In this document: one piece after another, positions 1 through 5,065 of the stretch
Position numbering within the stretch: position 1 is the first letter of the stretch
How the letters are laid out: each line of letters opens with the position of its first letter
Assembly (NCBI GenBank): GCA_026785865.1
Contig: JAJAZG010000359.1
Location: forward strand, 1-5,065
Direction of reading: 5' to 3'
DNA from: Pseudanabaena sp. CAN_BIN31
GTDB lineage: Bacteria; Cyanobacteriota; Cyanobacteriia; Pseudanabaenales; Pseudanabaenaceae
Length of the DNA: 5,065 nucleotides
Notes under the pieces: generated by a model
Told to the model about the DNA's origin: nothing
Seen by the model: only the letters and a program-made list of their open reading frames with translations
Database searches by the model: none
Made by a program: the position numbers and the translations under genes

Positions 1-656
1 GCTTGCTTAGTCACTATATTAATTACGGTATTTAGTTCAATTACCGTCACCTGTGGCGCGGTGACATTTCCGACTAACACAGCCGCCGCCACTCCACCAA
101 GAATATCAATAATCTGGACATTACCACGCAAAACGCCGCCAAGCACTGCACCTGCGGCTCCACCGATACCAGCGTCGGTTAAAATTGCGCCTGCACCAGT
201 CTCGCGGGGATCTTTGATGTCATTAATCAGCGTTGATTCAGCTTGAAGTCTGACACTTGCGCCGCGACTAGTAAACTTCTGGGCGACAAATTTAGAACCG
301 CCTTCCGCAGGTAGAAATTGTCCTTCGATCGCTGCCCCCGCAGGAATCAAAATTGTGCCATTGGTTGCGGGAATGTCTTGGGCAACCAATAGAATCGCGT
401 TCACAGTTTCACCTTTGGCGATGTAGAGCGTATCTTGGCGATTGATTTTAGTGGCGATCGCCTGTCCTACAGGTAGACTTAAAGTCGAGCGAAATAATTG
501 TGCGACTCGATTTTGGGGCGCAGAAGATTGAGTGCGTGAGAGGTCACGCGAAGCCGCAGAGCTTGGACTCGCCATTAGTAAAGAGGTTGCAGCTATGCTG
601 ATTACTATACTTAGCGATGGAATAGCTGCTAATTTTGAAATGCGTTTAGCGTTCAT
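1..656 (-). CDS. Secreted glycine-rich protein of unknown function (3' end missing)
   Basis: This reading frame is open from the ATG at 656 to the left edge, giving 218 codons and no stop, so the C-terminus lies outside the window. Residues 1-35 form a typical Sec signal peptide: basic start (MNAKRISK), hydrophobic core (about 9-29) and an SSA-A cleavage site near residues 34/35. The mature part begins with a polar linker rich in Ser, Gln and Arg. It continues with a predicted beta-rich domain (about 57-145) containing the phrase LIPAGAAIEGQFLPAEGG. A Gly/Ala-rich stretch at about 154-195 (DAGIGGAAGAVLGGV, then LGGVAAAVLVG) resembles a glycine zipper and could associate with membrane. From memory, similar conserved hypothetical proteins occur in cyanobacteria, but I cannot assign a function. 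The start at 656 is preferred because the signal peptide begins there and AGAGG lies five bases upstream. In-frame ATGs at 686 and 704 are alternatives. It is probably an envelope or periplasmic protein. Confidence 0.8.
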   Translation of the reverse strand, partial: MNAKRISKLAAIPSLSIVISIAATSLLMASPSSAASRDLSRTQSSAPQNRVAQLFRSTLSLPVGQAIATKINRQDTLYIAKGETVNAILLVAQDIPATNGTILIPAGAAIEGQFLPAEGGSKFVAQKFTSRGASVRLQAESTLINDIKDPRETGAGAILTDAGIGGAAGAVLGGVLRGNVQIIDILGGVAAAVLVGNVTAPQVTVIELNTVINIVTKQ

Positions 657-661
657 AAATG

Positions 662-666
662 CCTCT
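662..666 (-). promoter_or_regulatory. Ribosome binding site supporting the start at 656
   Basis: The minus strand reads AGAGG, then five bases, then ATG. This site favours the start at 656 over the in-frame ATGs at 686 and 704. The ATG at 704 also has a possible AAGGG five bases upstream, but both upstream ATGs lie inside the repeat element and would put extra residues before the signal peptide. Confidence 0.55.
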
Positions 667-723
667 GAAAATTCTGATGGAGTCATACCTAAGTAAATAA
701 GCATGATGACCCTTAAAGCCCCA

Positions 724-758
724 AAGCTGTAGCGCAGGCTGCACGTGCGCTACAGCTT
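724..758. repeat. Perfect 13-bp stem-loop core of the element
   Basis: AAGCTGTAGCGCA (724-736) pairs perfectly with TGCGCTACAGCTT (746-758) around a nine-base loop. On the plus strand it is followed by CTGGGTTTTGGGTTTTATT (759-777), nearly identical to the sequence after the hairpin at 5001-5019. If transcribed from either side it would form a stable RNA hairpin. It could be a leader structure for the gene starting at 656 or a weak transcription stop. Confidence 0.8.
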
Positions 759-774
759 CTGGGTTTTGGGTTTT

Positions 775-780
775 ATTATG
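775..780 (-). promoter_or_regulatory. Candidate -10 box inside the element, facing the secreted-protein gene
   Basis: The minus strand reads CATAAT, a 5/6 match to TATAAT, in the right half of the element and pointing toward the gene starting at 656. No convincing -35 box is seen at 16-18 bases. If it is used, the transcript would begin near 768 and carry the 13-bp hairpin in its leader. This is weak evidence from one hexamer. Confidence 0.2.
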
Positions 781-837
781 CCTATCTAGGTATGACTACG
801 ATGATTTAGTTTTGTTCCAATCACATCCCCAAACACA

Positions 838-870
838 AAAGAGAGAAGATGCTGAGCATCTTCTCTCTTT
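838..870 (-). terminator. Rho-independent terminator of ftsH
   Basis: A perfect 15-bp stem joins 838-852 (AAAGAGAGAAGATGC) to 856-870 with a three-base loop. On the minus strand it lies about 73 bases past the ftsH stop and is followed by CTTTTGTGTTTGG, a T-rich tail. It should end ftsH transcription and insulate the secreted-protein gene downstream. The stem is only moderately GC-rich and the T-run is interrupted, so termination may be partial. Confidence 0.7.
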
Positions 871-902
871 ATGTTTACAGCAAATTACAATCGCATCCAC
901 TG

Positions 903-926
903 CCAGATTTTTTATAAAAAATCTGG
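903..926. repeat. 24-nt perfect palindrome just after ftsH
   Basis: The half-site CCAGATTTTTTA at 903-914 is followed exactly by its reverse complement at 915-926, with no spacer. It begins 17 bases beyond the ftsH stop codon and precedes the hairpin terminator. As RNA it would fold into a hairpin with a very AU-rich stem capped by two G-C pairs, perhaps marking or protecting the mRNA 3' end. As DNA it could be a symmetric protein site. No T-run follows it on the minus strand, so it does not look like the main terminator. Confidence 0.6.
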
Positions 927-943
927 GTTACTGTAGCAAGTTT

Positions 944-2794
944 TTATGCTGCTTTTACTTGAGATAGCAAGTCGGTGAGAAAATCACCTTCGATTACTTC
1001 GGTTTCGAGCAATTTCTCGGAAATTGACTCTAGCAAACCACGATTAGCATTGAGAATTGCTAGCGCTTTGGTATGGGCATTCTCAACAATCGTTTTGATT
1101 TCTTTGTCGATCGCTTCCGAAGTAGCAGGGCTGACATTGCGAGCCATTTCCATACCGCCAAGGAATTGATTTTGTTGCTTTTGGTAAGCCAAGGGTCCCA
1201 AAACTTCGCTCATACCGTAGCTAGTGACCATTTTATCCGCGAGATCAGTAGCACGTTGAAGATCGTTGGATGCGCCTGTAGTAATGCTACCGAAGATAAT
1301 TTCTTCCGCCGATCGCCCACCGAGGAGGGTAGCAATTTGGGCTTCGATTTCTTCTTTGCTCAACAAGAAGCGATCTTCCGTTGGTAGTTGTAAAGTGTAG
1401 CCGAGAGCAGACATACCGCGAGGTACGATTGAGATTTTCTCAACTTTGCCGCTACTAGAATTGAGCGCTCCGACTAGAGCATGACCAACTTCGTGATAGG
1501 CGACAATCCGTTTTTCATTCTCATTGAGAACGCGGCTTTTCTTCTCTAAACCAGCAACTACTCGTTCAACGGCTTCAGCAAAATCTTCAAGTAGAACGGT
1601 TTCGCGTCCGACACGGGCGGCGAGTAGGGCGGCTTCATTGACGAGGTTGGCTAAGTCTGCACCTGCAAAACCTGAAGTGCGCGTGGCGATCGTCTCTAGG
1701 TCAACACTCTTGTCGAGAGTGACTTTCGCAGCATGGATTTTGAGAATTGCTAAGCGTCCGCTCTTGTCGGGGCGATCAACTAATACTTGGCGATCAAAAC
1801 GACCTGGACGGAGTAAGGCTTGGTCAAGGGTTTCAGGACGATTGGTTGCGGCAAGAACGATTACTGTGGTTCCATCAACACCAAAGCCATCCATTTCGGT
1901 GAGTAACTGGTTGAGAGTTTGTTCGCGTTCATCGTTGCCGCCATACATACCGCCGCTAGAGCGAGCTTTACCGATCGCATCTAGTTCATCGATAAAGATG
2001 ATACAGGGGGATTGTTTTTTGGCTTGCTCAAACAAATCTCTTACTCGCGAAGAGCCGACACCAACAAAGAGTTCCACAAATTCAGAACCAGAGATACTGA
2101 AGAAGGGCACACCTGCTTCACCTGCGACGGCCTTGGCTAGGAGGGTTTTACCAGTACCAGGAGGACCAACTAGCAATACACCTTTAGGAATTCTTGCACC
2201 GATTTTGGTATATTTCTCAGGAGTTTTTAGGAACTGCACAATTTCTTGAAGTTCTTGCTTCGCTTCATCAACACCAGCGACATCGGCAAACATAGTCTTG
2301 GTGGCTTCACCCCCAACGTAGACCTTTGCTTTGCTCTTGCCAATTTGTAAGCCGCCCTGTGCGCCGCCACCACCGTTACGGCTAAATAGTTGAAAGATCC
2401 CGACAAAAATTAATGGTGGAATTACCCAGCTTAGTAATGTGCCGAACCAGCCATTTTTGGCGACAGGTGCAGCCGCAAACTCAACACCGCTTTTTTCGAG
2501 GCGCTCAGGTAAGCTCAAATCAAAAATTGGAGTCGTGGAAATTATATCACCCTGAATTTCAGAAGTTACACCTTTCAATTGATAACTGATTTGATCTTGC
2601 CCGATATATACCCGCGCCACATGCCCTTCTTCGACTTCATGAACAAATAGGCTATAGGGAACACGCGGTAAGGCGGGAGCAAATAGATTTGGTAGAAAGA
2701 TATTGATAATCAGTAGTCCTGCACCGATTAGCAATAGGACATTGCCAATTAAACGAGAGCGCGATCGCTTGGGGTCTTCTTTTTTAACAGCCAT
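944..2794 (-). CDS. ftsH: ATP-dependent zinc metalloprotease FtsH (FtsH1/FtsH4 type)
   Basis: This is a membrane-anchored AAA+ protease that unfolds and degrades damaged or unassembled membrane proteins as a hexamer. At 616 residues it is full length. Two membrane segments (about 16-37 and 116-137) flank a periplasmic or lumenal domain. The AAA+ module follows: Walker A GPPGTGKT (210-217), pore loop FVG (243-245), Walker B IIFIDE (265-270), and a second region of homology with arginine fingers R332 and R335. The protease domain has the zinc site HEVGH (434-438; HEAGH is the commoner form) and the likely third ligand D511 in ASNDLQRAT. The N-terminal sequence (PYSLFVHEVEEG, then WFGTLLSWVIPPLIFVG) resembles, from memory, cyanobacterial FtsH1/FtsH4 more than the photosystem II repair protein FtsH2 or its partner FtsH3. 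The start is supported by AAGG upstream (2803-2806). The gene is a single unit bounded by hairpins on both sides. Confidence 0.97.
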   Translation of the reverse strand: MAVKKEDPKRSRSRLIGNVLLLIGAGLLIINIFLPNLFAPALPRVPYSLFVHEVEEGHVARVYIGQDQISYQLKGVTSEIQGDIISTTPIFDLSLPERLEKSGVEFAAAPVAKNGWFGTLLSWVIPPLIFVGIFQLFSRNGGGGAQGGLQIGKSKAKVYVGGEATKTMFADVAGVDEAKQELQEIVQFLKTPEKYTKIGARIPKGVLLVGPPGTGKTLLAKAVAGEAGVPFFSISGSEFVELFVGVGSSRVRDLFEQAKKQSPCIIFIDELDAIGKARSSGGMYGGNDEREQTLNQLLTEMDGFGVDGTTVIVLAATNRPETLDQALLRPGRFDRQVLVDRPDKSGRLAILKIHAAKVTLDKSVDLETIATRTSGFAGADLANLVNEAALLAARVGRETVLLEDFAEAVERVVAGLEKKSRVLNENEKRIVAYHEVGHALVGALNSSSGKVEKISIVPRGMSALGYTLQLPTEDRFLLSKEEIEAQIATLLGGRSAEEIIFGSITTGASNDLQRATDLADKMVTSYGMSEVLGPLAYQKQQNQFLGGMEMARNVSPATSEAIDKEIKTIVENAHTKALAILNANRGLLESISEKLLETEVIEGDFLTDLLSQVKAA

Positions 2795-2801
2795 TTTTTT
2801 T

Positions 2802-2831
2802 ACCTTACAATTTATTACTGAAGCTATTATA
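2802..2831 (-). promoter_or_regulatory. Likely ftsH promoter -10 box and ribosome binding site
   Basis: The minus strand carries a perfect TATAAT at 2826-2831, about 32 bases upstream of the ftsH ATG, giving a short leader of roughly 25 bases. TAAGGT at 2802-2807 is the ribosome binding site, followed by a run of A before the ATG. No recognisable -35 box occurs at 16-18 bases, as in many cyanobacterial promoters that depend on activators. A second TATAAT at 2916-2921 overlaps the terminator stem and is less likely. Confidence 0.45.
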
Positions 2832-2917
2832 GAAACGATGGTTTACGGGCGCTAGACTGCAAACGTAGGGATAGCCGCCTGTATCGCTAGGAAGATCCAC
2901 ATCAAAGGCGACTATAT

Positions 2918-2973
2918 TATAGGCAAATAAAAAAGCTATGGCGCGTGTGCCATAGCTTTTTTATTTGCCTATA
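2918..2973. terminator. Perfect 25-bp terminator hairpin of the cyclase gene, probably bidirectional
   Basis: Bases 2918-2942 pair perfectly with 2949-2973 around a six-base loop. The GC-bearing inner part GCTATGGC/GCCATAGC is flanked by A6 on one side and T6 on the other, so each strand has a hairpin followed by a T-run. The TAA stop codon of the cyclase (2961-2963) lies inside the arm, so the coding end doubles as terminator. It separates the cyclase from ftsH, which lies downstream on the same strand. Confidence 0.85.
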
Positions 2974-4763
2974 TAAGGCTTCCGATCAAGCAGCATATAT
3001 GTATCCATTTCACCTCTTCCTTTGATAAATATTTTGCCGCGATGCCAGAAAGAATATTTATGCTTGAGTAAGTCATAGGTAGCCTGCGTGACTTGAGTGC
3101 CTCCTGCTAAACCATGTGATTCCATCCGACTGGCGACATTGACAGCATCACCCCACAGATCGTAAATAAATTTGCGAATGCCAATTACACCTGCCACGAC
3201 TGCGCCTGTGTTAATCCCAATTCGTAAACGGAAATTAGTGTTGTCTCCTCGTTTAAAGTTGACAATTGATCTCTGCATGGCTAGAGCCATTTCTGCGATC
3301 GCCTCTGCATGATCAGAGCGCGGGGTCGGCAACCCGCCAACCACCATGTAGGCATCACCAATTGTTTTGATTTTTTCTAATCCCAACTGATCGGCAAGCA
3401 GATCAAAAGAGGAAAAAATTTCATTGAGCATTGTTACTAATTCAGTGGGCGGCACTTGAGTCGAGAGTGCCGTGAAGTCTACGATATCTGCAAATAATAT
3501 GGAGACATTTTCTGATCTTGAGGCGATCGCATTATTACCAAGCTTCAGTTGACGCACGATCTCCTTTGGCAAGATATTCAGTAGTAAACTTTCAGACTTT
3601 TCTTGCTCGGCTTTGAGGGCTTGTTCTACTTGCTTCCGCTCGGTAATATCTTGAACGAGTCCTTCATAGGAAATAAAGTTTCCTTGCCGATCATAGTTAG
3701 CTTTCGCGTTAATCAAAATCCAGATGATGCTGCGATCGCCTTTATAAACTAAAGCTTCAAAGCTAGTAATTGAGCCACTAATTTCAATTTGACGTAGAAA
3801 ATCATGATAGCGATCGGGTTCTGTAAATAGACGGTAGGGATCTAAGGCAACTTCAGTAAGTAGATCGGTAGGGGTTTGATATCCATAAATACTCGCTAAC
3901 GCAGGATTGGCATTTGTATAACAGCCATCGGTTGTGGCTTGAAAAATGCCCTCGATCGCGTTTTCAAAAATACTGCGATATTTTTCTTCGGCTTGGCGAA
4001 GGGATTCTTCGATTTGCTTTTGATGACTGATATCAATAATCACACCATCCCAAACCATGTCACCGTTTTCATGTCGATGCGGTTGAGAAATAATTCGTAC
4101 CCATTTAACTTTCTCGAATAAGCTAGAGACACGATATTCATGCTCAAAGGACATCACCGCTTCCGCAGATTTTCGCACGATTTCATTCAGTTCGGCGCGG
4201 TCTTCAGGATGAACCATATCAAATACCCATTCCAGATGCTCAGTAATCTCTTCGACAGATATACCAAAAATTTCTTGAGTACGCGGACTAATATAGGGCA
4301 TCGAGACTGCACCATCGGGATGTAACACCGCACGATAGACTACTCCTGGCACATTATCGGCGATCGCCGAAAAACGTTGCTGACTTTCTCGTAGCAACAT
4401 TTCTGCTTGCTGGCGATCGGCGGCTTCATTTTGTAAGCGTTTGATCGTTTCTTGCAATTGAAGCGTGCGCTGTTCAATGCGTTGTTCTAATAATTCATTT
4501 GCTTCACGCAACGCCCCTTCCACATTTAGCAAATCCGCCTGCGTATTGAGCAAACGCTGATTTGCTTTAAATAGCTTCGACATGACGGCGCGGGTAATTT
4601 CAGGCGCAAGTTGGTTATGAACTTTGCCCTTTAAGCGTCCTAATAATTCCGCGATCATCGATTCCAAGTCCTGAGCATCTTTTTCTAGTTGCCAACTTTG
4701 CTGAATATCTTGAGTAATATCGGCAAGTGCTTCAGTATTTAAGGACTCAGTTTCTGGATTCAT
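2961..4763 (-). CDS. Soluble class III adenylate cyclase with two PAS domains
   Basis: The predicted product converts ATP to cyclic AMP in the cytoplasm under control of sensory PAS domains. No signal peptide or membrane segment is visible in 600 residues. Residues 1-60 are an unassigned acidic then helical region, and about 60-130 is a strong coiled coil. PAS 1 spans about 127-247 with a PAC-type end (EHEYRV, then DGVIIDISHQKQ). PAS 2 spans about 260-377 (FENAIEGIFQATTDG, then YEGLVQDITERKQ). A signalling helix at 375-395 leads to the cyclase domain at about 396-595. The catalytic set appears complete: metal-binding D426 (FADIVDFT) and D470 (KTIGDAY), adenine-selecting K464 and D535 (YDLWGD), transition-state N542 and R546 (VNVASRM), and phosphate-binding K581. 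K464 plus D535 favours ATP over GTP. The ligand of the PAS domains cannot be read from the sequence. The start at 4763 has AGGGAG 11 bases upstream, a slightly long spacing. The gene stands alone, ending in its own terminator. Confidence 0.93.
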   Translation of the reverse strand: MNPETESLNTEALADITQDIQQSWQLEKDAQDLESMIAELLGRLKGKVHNQLAPEITRAVMSKLFKANQRLLNTQADLLNVEGALREANELLEQRIEQRTLQLQETIKRLQNEAADRQQAEMLLRESQQRFSAIADNVPGVVYRAVLHPDGAVSMPYISPRTQEIFGISVEEITEHLEWVFDMVHPEDRAELNEIVRKSAEAVMSFEHEYRVSSLFEKVKWVRIISQPHRHENGDMVWDGVIIDISHQKQIEESLRQAEEKYRSIFENAIEGIFQATTDGCYTNANPALASIYGYQTPTDLLTEVALDPYRLFTEPDRYHDFLRQIEISGSITSFEALVYKGDRSIIWILINAKANYDRQGNFISYEGLVQDITERKQVEQALKAEQEKSESLLLNILPKEIVRQLKLGNNAIASRSENVSILFADIVDFTALSTQVPPTELVTMLNEIFSSFDLLADQLGLEKIKTIGDAYMVVGGLPTPRSDHAEAIAEMALAMQRSIVNFKRGDNTNFRLRIGINTGAVVAGVIGIRKFIYDLWGDAVNVASRMESHGLAGGTQVTQATYDLLKHKYSFWHRGKIFIKGRGEMDTYMLLDRKPYIGK

Positions 4764-4774
4764 AGCTGTCGACG

Positions 4775-4780
4775 CTCCCT
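4775..4780 (-). promoter_or_regulatory. Ribosome binding site of the cyclase gene
   Basis: The minus strand reads AGGGAG, 11 bases before the ATG at 4763. The match is good but the spacing is longer than ideal. No better in-frame start with closer spacing is apparent nearby. Confidence 0.45.
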
Positions 4781-4851
4781 ACCTTGACCGAATATTTTTT
4801 ATTGAAAATACTCATAAAAAATGCTCAACAATTTAGCTTAACTTTAAACCA

Positions 4852-4879
4852 AGTATCAAACAAGCACTGAATAAGTCAA
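4852..4879 (-). promoter_or_regulatory. Candidate sigma-70-type promoter of the cyclase gene
   Basis: The minus strand has TTGACT (-35, complement of 4874-4879, 5/6 match), a 16-base spacer, then GATACT (-10, complement of 4852-4857, 4/6 match). It would give a leader of about 80 bases before the ATG at 4763. The region is AT-rich, so chance matches are expected. Confidence 0.25.
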
Positions 4880-4981
4880 AAGAACAAAATGTATCGTTTA
4901 AATTTAACGTAAAGTGTCTCCAGATATGTTCCGCGAAATGGCTCAAAATCTAGATATAGCTGTCGCCAGTCTTGTTAGGAT

Positions 4982-5065
4982 ATAAAACCCAAAAGAGAGA
5001 GGCGGCGCGCAGCGCCGCCGCTGGGTTTTGGGGTTTTATTTGTGCTTATGCAACTTAATTAGGTA
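4982..5065. mobile_element. Second MITE/REP-like element, cut by the window edge
   Basis: An outer inverted repeat pairs ATAAAACCC (4982-4990) plus AAAA with TTTT and GGGTTTTAT (5031-5039), with one bulged G. Inside is a GC-only core stem, GGCGGCGC (5001-5008) with GCGCCGCC (5012-5019), around a three-base loop. The right flank CTGGGTTTTGGGGTTTTATT (5021-5040) matches 759-777 of the first element with a single extra G. Further out, the last bases read on the minus strand (TACCTAATT, then ATAAGCA) resemble the left end of the first element. The outermost bases would lie beyond 5065, and the left limit is uncertain. Confidence 0.55.

Larger units (their letters stand above)
681..797. mobile_element. 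MITE-like palindromic element, complete copy
   Basis: The ends are a perfect 11-bp inverted repeat: AGTCATACCTA at 681-691 and its complement TAGGTATGACT at 787-797. Inward, the similarity continues imperfectly (AAGTAAATAAGCAT on the left against GATAGGCATAATAAAACCC read from the right). The centre is a perfect 13-bp hairpin. The element has no coding capacity and is about 117 bp, which fits a non-autonomous miniature element moved by a transposase encoded elsewhere. A second related copy is at the right edge of the window. I could not find a clean target-site duplication. Transposition is inferred from structure; an interspersed REP-type palindrome is the alternative reading. Confidence 0.6.
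454..4367. repeat. Six dispersed HIP1 octamers (GCGATCGC)
   Basis: Exact copies occur at 454-461, 2761-2768, 3295-3302, 3523-3530, 3732-3739 and 4360-4367. All are inside coding regions, four of them in the cyclase gene. Fewer than one is expected by chance in 5 kb. HIP1 is a hallmark of many cyanobacterial chromosomes, which places the host in that phylum and suggests that the cyclase, secreted-protein and ftsH genes are long resident. Confidence 0.9.
4764..4981. other. AT-rich non-coding upstream region of the cyclase
   Basis: Apart from the candidate promoter and ribosome binding site, no gene with a credible start is visible. Bases 4879-4974 are open for 32 codons on the minus strand (beginning QDWRQLYLDFEPFRG) but contain no good start codon. 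The plus strand across 4926-4985 is open for 19 codons from an ATG, without a ribosome binding site. This part may be a remnant of a gene or of another dispersed repeat. I assign no function. Confidence 0.5.

Noticed and set aside
61..246. Plus-strand ORF of 61 codons
   Set aside because: It is antisense to the secreted-protein gene, whose minus-strand frame has a signal peptide and domain-like sequence. The plus-strand product is low-complexity Pro/Ala/Thr.
534..549. Inverted repeat GCGTGA-GAGG-TCACGC inside the secreted-protein gene
   Set aside because: The arms are only 6 bp, within coding sequence just after the signal peptide. This is compatible with chance.
836..846. CAAAAGAGAGA shared by the ftsH terminator (836-846) and the right-edge element (4990-5000)
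   Set aside because: A few 11-base matches are expected by chance in 5 kb, and the surrounding sequences do not align.
975..2249. Plus-strand ORFs at 975-1169, 1073-1387 and 1524-2249
   Set aside because: All lie antisense to ftsH, which is unambiguous. Their products are Ser/Arg/Thr-rich and match no family I know.
2916..2921. TATAAT on the minus strand as a second ftsH promoter
   Set aside because: It overlaps the terminator stem, has no -35 box, and is farther from the gene than the TATAAT at 2826-2831.
3939..4325. Plus-strand ORFs at 3939-4121 and 4140-4325
   Set aside because: They are antisense to the PAS region of the cyclase and lack ribosome binding sites or recognisable domains.
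1..5065. CRISPR array, tRNA, rRNA or known riboswitch
   Set aside because: No regularly spaced direct repeats, cloverleaf or rRNA-like sequence was seen on reading both strands.

Overview
The window looks like chromosomal DNA of a cyanobacterium. The evidence is six exact copies of the octamer GCGATCGC (the HIP1 motif of many cyanobacterial genomes), an FtsH protease of the cyanobacterial FtsH1/FtsH4 type, and a soluble PAS-PAS-class III adenylate cyclase of a kind common in that phylum. A Pseudanabaena-like host is a guess from general style, not something the sequence proves.

All three protein genes are on the minus strand, so the window is read right to left. From the right edge there is a 302-base non-coding stretch (4764-5065). 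It holds one edge-truncated copy of a palindromic dispersed element and the upstream region of the cyclase. Next comes the cyclase gene (2961-4763), which ends inside a long, perfect, probably bidirectional terminator hairpin (2918-2973). After a short promoter region comes ftsH (944-2794), followed by a 24-nt perfect palindrome (903-926) and a clear hairpin terminator (838-870). Next is a MITE-like element of about 117 bp (681-797) with 11-bp terminal inverted repeats and a strong internal hairpin. Last is the 5' part of a secreted, glycine-rich protein of unknown function (1-656), which runs off the left edge.

The terminators separate cyclase, ftsH and the secreted-protein gene into independent transcription units, so nothing here shows that they act in one pathway. 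FtsH is a membrane-bound ATP- and zinc-dependent protease for membrane-protein quality control. The cyclase should make cAMP in the cytoplasm in response to its PAS sensory modules. The partial protein is predicted to be exported.

I see no new multi-gene system, CRISPR array, tRNA or rRNA. The most notable structure is the pair of MITE/REP-like elements. Their outer flanks are nearly identical but their hairpin cores are unrelated, and one copy sits directly against the 5' end of the secreted-protein gene.
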